Assembly (NCBI GenBank): GCA_951230915.1 | Contig: OX579635.1 | Span: 38,812,001-38,876,000 of the forward strand | From: Antitrichia curtipendula | Lineage: Eukaryota; Streptophyta; Bryopsida; Hypnales; Leucodontaceae | Direction of reading: 5' to 3' | Length of the DNA: 64,000 nt | Shown: one piece after another, positions 24,560 through 35,470 of the stretch | Numbering within the stretch: the stretch's first letter is position 1 | How the letters are laid out: each line of letters starts with the position of its first letter | Position numbers and translations under genes: made by a program | The notes under the pieces: generated by a model | What the model saw: only the letters and a program-made list of their open reading frames with translations | The model's database searches: none | What the model was told of the DNA's origin: nothing

Positions 24560-27215
24560 TATTATTTTTGCAAACAAATAAAGTTTTCAAAGATTATTAT
24601 GATTACTTCTAGGTATTGAAGAGTACCACATGACAATAGAAAATGGAGCAAAAATACCTTCAATTCAAAATTGGAAGATGTACTACTTTCCAACAATCTC
24701 TGACATGTATGTGATGCCCAAGACAACATGGGCAATACGTTTGACAACATATGTGACACTCAACACAAATTTTGCAAAGATCACTCCATATTAGTATGTA
24801 GAAAAGTGCCTCATATTGATTGTAATGTGAAGTACATCTACAAGATCGAAGATGTGTGATCTCGGGTGTGATGCTAAAACCTTTGTGAGGTAGAGTTAAA
24901 AAGATTTGCAGCTCAATCCTTTTATTCTCCAAATCAAAGATTGTTGGGAATGAAATTTCCACATGTTCACCACCATCGTGTCCAAAAGAAAGAAAAGAAG
25001 CCTATGCCACCAATTTTGAGTGCAAACTTGGTTAGAATATTCACCTCTCAATTGGTCCGCAACATCCACTCCTCACATAATTGTAGTGTATTGAAAATGT
25101 ATAGGAGATGTGTCCACCAACTTCCGCGATTGTCCCACCCGCCGTTGAACCATTGGACACTCTTCTCTAACCCCATGGATTGGCGGTGCAACTGTAGACA
25201 TAAGAAGACCTTGTTTCTTGTCAATCCACACTATGGCAATAAGTTGTTTAGATTTATGCATTCTTCATTCTAAATACCCTTGAGTACATTTTGTGTACAA
25301 GGATTTAGTAAAAAAAGCCTTTGGAAGGCCAATGCAGTTTGTCCTAACCATGCCTATTGCAGAGGTGCCTTTATTCAAAAAGTCCATAAATAAAGGCACC
25401 AAGGAAAAAAAATCTATAATCACTATATGTCCTCTATTTGCTCCTTGCATAGCTTCACCCTTCTTAGAACCTTTAATCTGGAGAATCCCCTTGTTGGCTC
25501 TACAATAACTTCAAATGTCCATACATACGCTTCCGAATTGGTAAGGCAACAAACTTTAACCCCCCATTTTGTTGATTTTTTGGCATATATTGACAAATGG
25601 CACAATACTTACTTATGTATTGTATCATCATCTCATCGATAGTCACCTTGTCCCCCAAATTCCACATGTCTTTGCAATGATCTCTAATCTCATCCAAAAG
25701 CCACCTCAGTTTCACCAATTTGTCAAATTCTACATTTGACTGGTTGGTAGTTGCTCTATGATCATTATGCACATGTAAACACCGTATGATGTGCTCATAA
25801 CAGTCTTGTGACATAGTAGATGATATAATTAGGCACCATAGAAAGTCACATAATTTCTTCCAATAACATCGCATGTTTGGCTCAATGTTGAATCTTATAT
25901 ACAAAGATATAGCCAAAAATGCACTCAACTCCGTTTGATGGAGCACAACCCACCTCTTTCCACCCCGCAACTTCTTAAGGGTACATCTAAACCATGGATT
26001 TATCTCAAAAGGCATATCTATTAGTCTTGGCACATATCTTGCGTAATGTATTGTGAGTCCAAAATTTGTGGAATAAGCCATATAGAGTGGGCCATTTTTT
26101 TGGTTTCCATTCTTGTTTTGCTTTTTAATGAAGGGGGCTTGCCCCCCACCTTGACCATCATGGCGTTCACCAAAGTGGGCATTTTTGGTGAAGGGTTTGG
26201 TAATCCCGGGGTGGGACCGCTAAATGCAATTGGAGTTGGATCAAATGTAGAAAATGTCTTCTCCCATGAATTGTCATTATAAACTTCCTTCGAGCTTAGT
26301 AATTTTTCATTGTCCATTTTCTTCCCACACATATTTTTACCTACAACTTCAATCTTTGTCCCATTCAAAATCCATACACAAAAAACTATAAATGAAAAAA
26401 ACTACAAATGATAAGAACATAAAATTTGAAATTAAAAAAAATAAGGAAAAAAAATACCAAACTCCATTCCAAAACAAAACTCAAAGTAATGAAATTCCAT
26501 AGAATTGTTTAAAAAACACACAAAAAAAACACTTTACCTAGTAGTTGCTCAAGGGAGCTATTTGTGGAGTTGCACCCCTCTACTACGGTCCTCCCCTTTG
26601 TTGTGCCGGTAGTAGGCCCCACCTCTACCGCTATTGGCAAGTCAGGGGGCCCAACCACAGGCTGTAGCTTTGCAGCTGCGGCCAGCGTGATCTTATCTCG
26701 CACTAGCCAACCCTCCTCCGTCCTCTGCTACTTGCCCTCTTCCAACTCCTTCCTCTGCACCGGTCCATCTTCTTGTGCCACCCATAATTTTGAAATTGCT
26801 CCACTCCCAGTTGCATCTTCCGCCTCTCCATAAATTATTGCCTTGCACTTCTTTAGATGCTCTGGCCTTCCTTTGTGCATAATCTGGCCTTCTAAAGCTC
26901 TCCCTCTAGTAGTTGCCTTTGTTTCTTTTGTGGATGTTTTCTTCACTCCATCTTCATGTGTCGTCTTTTGTTTCTTCCTTCTTCCTACAAATTTGTCTTT
27001 GTTTTGTTGTATTTCTACTATTGCAGAAAATTTTCTCACTATTGTATCCTCCATGTTTTTTGCAAATGTTCCTTTTGTTGTAGGATGGAGACTTTGTTCC
27101 CATGCTTCCCATTCTGCAACTTCACAATCAAGGTCATAGTCTTCATCTGCAGACCAACTGTTGTCACCATCTCTACTACCCTCTTCATCCTCTAATTTGT
27201 CATCACTTGTTGGTG
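24560..27215 (-). mobile_element. piggyBac-type transposase relic (frameshifted, with stops)
   Basis: Read on the minus strand, pieces in order match the piggyBac (DDE_Tnp_1_7) layout. There is an acidic N-terminal region near 27020-27210 (NSWSADEDYDLDCEVAEWEA). A link segment at ~26160-26290 reads FDPTPIAFSGPTPGLPN. The core frame 26081-25500 contains FDKLVKLRWLLDEI and VTIDEMM, the first catalytic Asp at 25635-25637. After a frameshift near 25560, KWGVKVCCLTNSEAYVWTFEV follows the family KWG(I/V)K pattern. IIDFFSLVPLF carries the second Asp (25412-25414), then GLPKAFF and WIDKKQGLLMST. M-stop-GVDVADQL carries the third Asp (25064-25066), with a stop at 25073-25075. The C-terminal cysteine cluster near 24690-24790 (CKICVECHICCQTYCPCC) fits the family's zinc-binding tail. 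The element is not functional. Its TIRs were not located. Confidence 0.88.
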
Positions 27216-29940
27216 GCAGACGTTCTAGGGTACATGCTCCACAATCTTGCCTATGGAGTCCAAGGTTTAAAACTACCAAATGGAGATGTAAGCCTGGAAG
27301 CTCTTTTTGTAGATGACACCTTGCTATCCTTACACGGCACTTGAGCCAACTTGGACAGAGCAATGGCAGTCCTCCAACTTTACTACGAAGCCTCAAGAGC
27401 AAAAATAAATTGGAAGAAAACCTACCTAATCTAGGTTTCCCTTGATGAGCGAGCATGGGCATAGAGAGAGGACTTAGGAGTGAACTAGCTTGGCCAAGGA
27501 AAGAGCTGCTGGTACCTAAGGGTTCCCATGGGCTTCAGGGTGCCGCAAAGAATCCGCAACAAAAAACCTAACACTTATCAGAGACTCACTAATCTACTAG
27601 AGTACTAAGGCCCTATCTCAGGCAGAGAGACTTCTAATAGCTAACTAGGTTATCTTGGCATCTCTCTGGTTTCTTGCCTTGATAGTAGACCTTGGATTCA
27701 AAACCCTAATCATAGCCAAAGGTTTAGTGAGAGATTACCTTTGGTCTGGCAGGCAAGAAGGAAGAACGCGGGCCAGAGTGGCTTGGAACACCGTAATTGC
27801 TCCGCTAGCACAAGGGGGAATAGAAATCATCAACCCCATAGCCCAAATCCAAGCCCTGCTAACAATTTTTTTGATTAGAGGCCTTCAGGAAGGTGGAGGA
27901 ACATGGAGAATACTACTTCAACACCGGGTGAACTCGCTAAAACCTTCAGGAGCGGAACCCTAGCCACAAGGGAGAAACTGGATGATGATAGCCACACGAA
28001 TAAAACAAGTAGGCTCAACACTCTGGGGAGCAGTTTGGCGAGCATGGTGCGCTGTGAGGCCAGGCGTTATGCAAGTGGAACCACTTACAATGCAGGAACA
28101 CATCCAACAGCCCATCTTCGGCAACCCCTAGATCACGAATGCTGAAGGAGTTCCACTGGGCTTAGCAAAGGGAAACAAATATGCAAATTGGGCAGCCAAG
28201 GGACTCCAAAATATCCAGTACATATGGAGCGTAGAAGAGAATGACTGGCACCCCGCGTTAGATCTGCTCCGACAAACAAAATCCTGGAAGACAAACGCGC
28301 AAAGAACATAGATAATCAATTGCATTCCCAAACGCCCTAACGAAACCCAAGACCCAGGAGAGTGAGCATGGATCTCAATCATGGCAAAGGAACCACCAAC
28401 GCTTATCTATCATAGCACTAACGTCTCTCTAGGTGGAATAACAATGGACAAATATAGATCTAGGAATCCTACCCTTGAGTTAACCAAAACTGCCACGCTG
28501 GAGCTTCCACTCCAAAGATCACAACCATTTCATCCAGTGCACGTCCACTATTGAACCAATGATCAACTGACTGGATACAATCCAAAGCATCCCATACCTC
28601 CGAAATCATCAATCTGGCTACACCAACCGTCCAAGATAGCAAACCTCACATAAGACCCCGGAGAATGACCCTGGAGATAACCCGATCAATCTCCACCAAT
28701 GCCCCTCTTCAAGTACAACACCAAACATGGTTAAAGATTAGGGCTACAACACCACATTCAACCCACCAAGTATGAAATCCACCTCCAACAACAGGACTTA
28801 TCAAGCCACAAACGCAAGCTCATCTACGAATGACTATGGCACTCATGGCTATCTCACAAGGTATGCACCTTCCTCTAGCTTCTGTTCAACGAGGGCTTAC
28901 CACTGGACAGCTAACTCACAAAAATGGGCATTGACGGATCATGTAGACTTTGCTCCCTAGCCCTAGTTGAAACTGTACGACATGCTCTCATCGACTGTCC
29001 AGAGGTTAGCAGAGCCTAGACTCAACTCAACAATCTTTGAAGAATCCATGGCCTCACGCTGCTCCAGCTGACAACATCAGACATCATCAAAGGCGTCACC
29101 CTTGCACGAGCCAACCTCCCAATCAAAAAATTCATCAATCCTTGCAAGGTCACATCAAAGATGCCATGGAACGTGTTACAATGCATGATCCTCCGCAACA
29201 TTTGGTGCTAGAGATGCAACAAAGTAATGAAGAATGAAGAATTCCACCTTGGCTCTGCGCTTCACAACTCCTGGCGCACAACTATCCAAATCAGCATTGC
29301 TACATGGAGAGACATCTAGAAATCCCCCAGCACCTTATAACAACGAATCACGACATTCAAAGCTACATGGTTGGACACCCCAGCATTCTGCGCCTTCACC
29401 AACAAATTGGTGTGGAATTTTATCCCTGCGGACAACTTTCTACGTCTCAACCTTGCCAATCAACCATCACTGACAACTGCCAGGCACAGAATCCCCATCT
29501 TCACCTTGCCCTCTCCTTCATATTTGCTACAGGACGTTTACAGCCCCACCAAAAGCAACTCGCCCCTAGGCTCCAACAACAATGCCTCCCAATCAGATGG
29601 ACATCTCAAGCAACACAGCCTCACCATCGACTTGGTGGTGCCCAACCATACCTAGGACGTAGAGACCTCGGAGGGGAGCGCGACCTGCAACTCATCCTTT
29701 CCCACCCCCCTACGGACTCAAGACAGAAGGAGACAGGCAGAAATTCAAGCAAAGCACATCATGCGCCTCATCCTTGACGACCTTGACCTCAATTTGGAGT
29801 TTAATCTCGATACTTCCCCCCAATTGGACTCCCAATCCCTTGACCTAATTGACCTTACACAAGTGGTGGATATCAAACTCCAGCAAACATTCAATTCTAT
29901 CTATCACGAACTAGTAGACACGTAATTGCTCTATTTAGTG
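27216..29940 (+). mobile_element. 5'-truncated LINE (non-LTR retrotransposon) relic
   Basis: The plus strand, with several frame changes and stops, encodes the C-terminal half of a plant LINE ORF2. Near 27222-27345 is VLGYMLHNLAYGVQGLKLP then LFVDDTLL, the FADD-like reverse transcriptase active site. AKINWKKT follows. 27655-27950 reads SLWFLALIVDLGFKTLI, YLWSGRQEG, RVAWNTVIAPLAQGGIEI and IQALL, the thumb region. 28926-28995 reads GIDGSCRLCSLALVETVRHA then LIDCPEV, the zf-RVT C-x2-C-H-C knuckle. Coding-like, stop-poor sequence continues to a TAA near 29923. The 5' edge abuts the acidic N-terminal part of the piggyBac relic. The 3' end may extend to the A-rich tract at about 30220-30260. No target duplication was found. 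Confidence 0.83.
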
Positions 29941-31489
29941 TTTTCCCTGTTTATTTGCTTGTGTTTGCCCATTTTTCAGTTTTGTTGTTGCGCCTCACTC
30001 TGCCCCCTCATTTGCTTTCTCACTCTCACTTTGGGCAATCTTAGCTCGTTCTTGCAGGGTCTTGATTGCTTCATTGCTCGCACCTAGGGCCCGACCCTGT
30101 GCTCCCTCTCATCATTGCTTGCTTCAGACCCGAGGCTTCGCCTCCTTTCTCACATTAGATGATTTTGGAGGGGTCTAGAGGGCCGTTTTGGGCCTGTTCC
30201 CCCAGCAGCAAAAGAACGGCCGCTATTAGGAAAAAAAATTTGAAAATGGAAAAATGGAAAAAGAAGATGAACAATTTATTTTTTTATTTTTTATTTATTT
30301 TTAATTATTTTTTTGTATGACGTGGCAATCTTTTTGCCACGTCATGCAAGTACGGTACAGTTCCAGACGGTTTCAGAGTTTGGGAACCCTAGGGAACTTG
30401 CAGCCCTCTATAAGGGCTGAAAAACATGTAATATCTTTGCTTCTTTCATTCCTGAGGCTCTTGTCGTCTCGGTTCTTTGGTTCTTTTCACCTTTGTTTTC
30501 CTAGGGTTCATTCTTGCTTCTGGCGTTTTACTGGTTTTTCCTCTCTCCAACCTTTTGTGGCGTATACCAGCCCTCAGGTGTTATTTTTTTATCAATGAAG
30601 TCTCCACCCTCGAATGGGTTCTCTCATAGTCATCAAGATTGTTGGGAACTCATCATGGCTTATATGCTAGGACAACATGCAAGTTTTGGGGACATGTGTT
30701 GGTGACTACAAATAACAAGATATGATTGTACACTTTCTCCATTGTTGAATCTCCACAAGTAATTGTTTTTTTTTAATAATTTTTTAACCATGATTCCATA
30801 TGCATGTATTGTGATTGGAAATAATGATTGAAAACTTTAGTCCTTGTGTTGTGTTGTGACTGGAGATTGAAGATTGAAAATATCTAGTAGAAATTAAATA
30901 TGGAGTATTTAGTAGTAAATACTCCATCAGAAGTATCACATTGAGCAAAAATTGGGAAGTAGTATCCCTTTCCGCCTTCTAAAGTACAGTTTAATTCAAC
31001 TAAGACCTCTTCTTTCCTCATGTGAAGCGGCCCTCTAGAGACCTCATTTTTTTTCTAATGTTGGTTCCCGAAGTAGTTTGAATAACAAAAATAATTCATA
31101 AACTCAAAGGAATTAGGAGTGAATTCAAAAACTCAGAGGAATTGGGAGTGAATTCATTGGTAGAGAATGAATTGGGAGTAATTAGACATAGAGAATAGAA
31201 TTGCATGCAACAATTATGTGTGTTTGTACATGGGTTTGTGAATCATTGTATAATACATGGAAATACATAGAAAGAATTATTAAAGATAAATCCTTCTATG
31301 TCTTTAAAAATATTAGTGGGTATTTGAAGGAAATCGAAGACAAAGATGGTCCAAGTAGATAGTCATTTTTCAAGAAGATAAAAAATTGGTTGCCATAAAA
31401 AAATATAGTATATAACAACAATGTTTTCAATACTTTCACATATAATAGTCAACAATATGCTTATTTTGAGTCTTTTCCATCTTCTTTTC
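29941..31489. other. Transposon-derived and AT-rich sequence, no gene
   Basis: 29941-30260 is pyrimidine-rich then A-rich and may be the LINE 3' UTR and tail. 30310-30620 has promoter-like features described separately and may be an LTR or second element fragment. From 30620 on the sequence is AT-rich and shows no reading frame of note. Confidence 0.45.
30317..30418 (+). promoter_or_regulatory. G-box/ABRE-like palindrome plus TATA hairpin
   Basis: Positions 30317-30327 (ATGACGTGGCA) and 30335-30345 (TGCCACGTCAT) are perfect 11-bp inverted repeats with a 7-nt spacer. Each contains an ACGTG-type core bound by bZIP factors in plant promoters. About 65 bp downstream, AGCCCT at 30402-30407 and AGGGCT at 30413-30418 flank CTATA, so a TATAAGG box lies in a small hairpin. 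Spacing and orientation resemble a Pol II promoter such as that of an LTR. No complete gene follows, so activity is unproven. Confidence 0.4.
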
Positions 31490-32474
31490 TAAATGTTGAC
31501 TTCAACTATTCCTATATATTATCTGTTGATTAGTCAAAAAATAAATAGATCTAAACTTGTGTCAATTTGAAATATGCCCATTTCAATTGCTTCTTATATT
31601 AATCCCTAGAGTCCCAAGGGTTCAATTTTTGGCAAGATATTTTGAAACTTTTTTTCCAAGATAGGAAAATTGATTAGATTTGGAGGAATATAATTTTTCT
31701 ATTTCAATCGGCGCTTGGGAGTAAAAGTTATGCCACAATAAGCCCAAAATAGGTGAAGGCAAGCAATAAAAAAATAAAAAAAAAACTTCAACTAATTATA
31801 AAAAAGCTAATAGATTATATCTTGTCTATATGGAAAGATGTGATTCATTTGATTTCAAAGATTTCAATGATTCATTCAATATCAAAGTTATAAAGCCTCG
31901 TGTTTTGTGGGCACTCTTAGCAAATTTTTGAGAAAAAAAATGGATTGGATTTGTTTATGAATTCAATTTTAACAATTAAAAAAATTTGCACATGGTTTAG
32001 TTTTATTTCTAGAGCAGTCTCACCATTGGAATTAGTGTCTTTCAATTCCATCTTAAAGCTATCAACAATTTAGTTTTTCCCTTTTCTCCTATACCTACTT
32101 TGACTTCACAATTTTTTAAGGAATGAAATCATAAAGGGGATGGGGACCTTGAACTTTCAACTCAATTCTTCAACATGATTTTTTATTTATTTTCAATCTG
32201 TACTACAAAAAATTTAAGATAAGAAGATTCAAAGTCTTATAAAGCTAGGAATAGAAAACTAAGCTTGTTTTTTTCCACTTTACGCACTTATATCTTGTGA
32301 TGGATGATGTCAAAGTTTTTGAGATTTCTTCCAAAAATTCTTATATTTGGCTAGATTAAGATCCTATGTACAGTTGGATACACAAATGTATCTAAAATTC
32401 TTTATGATTGCATTGAAAATGGTAGTTTTGAATGTTTTTGACAAATAAAATGGCCTTGGGACTTTAAAGGTTTG
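31490..32474 (+). repeat. Dispersed repeat A, related copy at 52440-53190
   Basis: The same ordered landmarks occur in both places: gttgattagtca / gttaattagtca, gcaagat(a/t)ttttgaa, atttcaat(c/t)ggcgc or ggtgcatggg, ttatgccac, caagcaataaaaa / caatcaataaaaa, tcttgtctatat / tttgtctatata, gatg(a/c)tg(t/c)caaagttt, aaaatggtagtttt, and cttgggactt(t/c)a(a)gg(g)gttgag at the end. Divergence is high. It directly abuts repeat B (32475), so both may be parts of one old element. Confidence 0.65.
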
Positions 32475-33667
32475 AGCTAGCAACATGATATCAACAATGC
32501 TTTGCAATAATATATTTATAGTTTAAAATGAAACAAAATACCATTACATATTGAATGTGGGATCATTTCTAAAATATTCTTGTGCCTATTTCTAACAAAT
32601 GCTAACAAAGATGTTGGAAAAGAGAGTCCAATGGACAAATTTCAAGTAATGTATTATTATTTTTAAGTGATATGTTGCCTCAATGCAAGAGTTGATCTTT
32701 TCATTTATGTTTCTATAGAAAACTTTGATGAGCTTAAACATATTTTTGAAAGCAACTTGTTGAAGTAGCAAAGTAGTTCATCATTACTGCCTCAATCCCA
32801 CTAAAAAATTCCAAATTGGTTCAGGATTTGTACCACTAAACCACTTCATATATTGATTTTGATCATTGAGCAAGAAATTTAGAATTCAAATCACATGTGT
32901 ATCCACTCCACCCTCTATTTCACATGGCTTTAACAATCAACAATCAAAATTGGTAAATGAAACCTTTTTAGTGGTACAATTTTTAAACCAATTTGGAGGT
33001 TCTTAGTGGGACTAAGGGAATATATCCGCTAACTCTAACCTTTTGTGAATGGTGAATATAGAGGTTGTCTATTTTATACCTCATATTTATAATTGGTTTT
33101 CTATTTTAGATAAAAAGAGACACTACTTCATTCTTGTCTTTTATGGTTTTGTCCATTTTGTACTTAAATGTTTTTTTTATTGCATTAAATGGATGTGATT
33201 CATAGTTAGAGCACCTTCTTTATCAAGAAACAAATATACCAATATATCATGACCAAAAAAATTTGTGTGTATAAAATCACATTCAATAATTGCAATAGTT
33301 AGTTTTGTTTTTTTAATCTAAAAAACCATCCAACACGGGTTTAGGATTCACTATGACATTTTTTGGAATTTTTCATTTACATTCATTGTTTGCATTGAAA
33401 AGTTGATTGCCACATAGACCACTAGAAGACTAGGTTCAAGTTTTTATTTTAGATATTATGAAATACCTCATTTTCCACAGTCTTAGGGCATCAACAATCC
33501 ACTGGTCATAGGTACAATTTATTAGAAAAAACTCAAAATATTTTCAAATTTGCCCAATAAATTGGTCACCTTTTAGTTGCAAAAATCATTCTCAACAAAC
33601 ATTTAGTTTCCCGCTCGGGTTTCCAGTTCTACACTCTACACTCCATGCTCGCATACTAGCTTTGTTG
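32475..33667 (+). repeat. Dispersed repeat B, ~1.19 kb, direct copy at 43435-44620
   Basis: The two copies run in parallel from agctag through acatgatatcaacaat to ctcgcatactagctttgttg and then diverge abruptly on both sides. By eye they are very similar, with scattered substitutions and small indels; the first copy is 1193 bp and the second 1186 bp. Both contain the same nested Stowaway-like MITE. There is no long reading frame (only a 64-codon frame in the second copy) and I found no terminal inverted repeats for the whole unit. Confidence 0.88.
32787..33020. mobile_element. Stowaway-like MITE nested in repeat B (copy 1)
   Basis: A 234-bp element with TA on both sides (32785-32786, 33021-33022). 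The left end CTGCCTCAATCCCACTAA and the reverse complement of the right end, TTCCCTTAGTCCCACTAA, are close to the CTCCCTC-GTCCCA consensus of plant Stowaway (Tc1/mariner) MITEs. The inverted similarity continues about 44 bp, to tgtaccactaaa. Confidence 0.82.
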
Positions 33668-34080
33668 GTTGATTGTGCATTGTACTTGAGCCTGTGCAGG
33701 TGTTGCAACTATTACGGAAGGCACTGACGGCCAAACAGATTGAAACCAAATGACCATGTTTTCAAAACTGAAAGTCAATTCTCCAATCTATTTCTATTTT
33801 GTAAGCAATGCATCCTGATCGCTTTCAACTGATTGCTTGAGATCGCAAAATGATAACTTAATAACTGTGAGTTTAAAGATTGTCTTAATGCAAAGAGCAC
33901 TAACCTTTTGTGTCAAAGAATGTTATTTGGGGTTGTGCTTTTGTCCGATTAATAAATTCGTGGAACATATTTACAAACGTTGAAGTAGAATATAAAACTT
34001 TTAAACAAGAAATTTAAAGGAGCTCAACAATCATGCAGTCAACTTACCTTTGAAATGACCTTTCTCTGTCTCTTGATTAG
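33668..34080. other. Flank upstream of MMT pseudogene
   Basis: No feature is firmly supported. A fragment near 33700-33750 could be a decayed earlier exon of the methionine S-methyltransferase gene, but the similarity is too weak to claim. Confidence 0.4.
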
Positions 34081-34456
34081 GATTCAATGTGGAAAAAAAA
34101 ATCTGCCGTTGGTAGAATTGCCAAGCATTTTCATTCCAGAGGATTGATCATTCACTTTCTTCAAAGGACAAGATTTAGAAATCGGAATGTGACAAAGCTG
34201 GGCTGCGGCAATGGATGGGTGTCAATTGCGATGGCAGGGCAATGGCAACCTTGAAAGGTATACTTACTTACTTAGCTTATTTTTGGCTGGAATACTGCCG
34301 TTATGGCTCTGCCATTCTGATTTTCTAGACTGAGGATTCTGTGAGGATACATGAAATAAAATAGATGATTGTGGGATTCATTTCAGGTCATTGGGCTTGA
34401 TATTAATCCTAGCATAACATTCAAGAGCTGTGAGAGCAGCTGCCTTCCCTCTGACG

Positions 34457-34526
34457 GAATGATGTGGTATATTCCACACCCAACATCCAAAGGATGAAAT
34501 GATGTGGAATATTCCACACCCAACAT
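34457..34526. repeat. 40-bp tandem duplication with internal palindrome
   Basis: Two copies of a unit containing gatgtgg(t/a)atattccacaccca start at 34461 and 34501. In the second copy TGTGGAATATTCCACA is a perfect 16-bp palindrome, and the first has one change. It lies in the left subterminal part of the MMT-inserted element. Confidence 0.75.
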
Positions 34527-34615
34527 TAGCTAATAAGCCACGCGTCAATAATGTCAGACTTCTGCTCAGTGCCAAGGTCATGACTGCACAATCGGGTTAC
34601 TGCGGTGGTAGGAGG

Positions 34616-35470
34616 TAGAACAAAATATACAAACAAATAATTATAAAGATAGATGGTCTGTCAAAACCCAAAGAATTCACTGAGTATTATACGAATGAAA
34701 TCTAACCATTTGCCATCAATAACTTATCTTGATTTTTTTTCAAGAAAGAGAAGCTGTTTATGTATATATGGGGTGGTAGGAGGTAGAACAACCCATGTGG
34801 GATATGTAATTTAGAGTTTGTAATTTCTCAACCGCTCATAGTTAAGTCTAAAGTAGGAATTGTGTTAAAACTATAATTTCAGACCTCATTTAAGCATAGT
34901 AAAATAACTTTTTACAAAATACTTTGAACTTAAATAAGTTGGAGAATCAAGTTAAATTTCATCTCCAAAAATCCGTTTGAGATTTTAATCTTCCACTCAA
35001 AAGTTATAGACAAATTTCATAGAGGGGATTGAAAGGATTTTTTTTTGACATTTTCATACATCCTCTCTGAAATTTGTCCATAACTTTTGAGTGGAAGATC
35101 TAAATATAAAAAGGATTTTTGGAGATGAAACTTAGCTTGATTCCACAACTTTTTTTAGTTCAAATTCTTTTGAAAAAAGGTATTCCACTATGCCTAAATG
35201 AGGTCTGAAGTTATAATCTTAACACAATTCCCTACTTTAGACTTAATTATGAGCGGTTGAGAAATTACAAACTCTAAATTACATATCCCACATGGGTTGT
35301 TCTATCTACTACCACCCCAAGTGTACATAAAGAGCTTCTCTTTTCTACAAAAACTCAGAATAAGTTAATGATGGCAAATGGTTAGATTTCATCGATATAA
35401 TACTCAAAAAATTCTTTGGATTTTGACAGACCATCTATCTCATAATTATTTGTTTGTATATTTTGTCCTA
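34616..35470. repeat. 855-bp near-palindrome, possible foldback element
   Basis: The left arm from tagaacaaaatatacaaac (34616) and the right arm ending gtttgtatattttgtccta (35470) are reverse complements over about 400 bp each. They meet near 35020-35070 around an asymmetric tttttttttgacattttcat spacer. Shared inner landmarks include the atagatggtctgtcaaaa block, ccatttgccatca, aacccatgtgggatatgtaatt and ttccactcaaaagttat. Ends are (TA)GGACAAAATATAC-like with TA at both borders, so TA target duplication is possible. Nested in the element 34413-35616. Confidence 0.88.

Noticed and set aside
29304..29777. 157-codon plus-strand frame in the LINE region
   Set aside because: It belongs to the decayed LINE 3' part, in a frame with no motif. 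Not a host gene.
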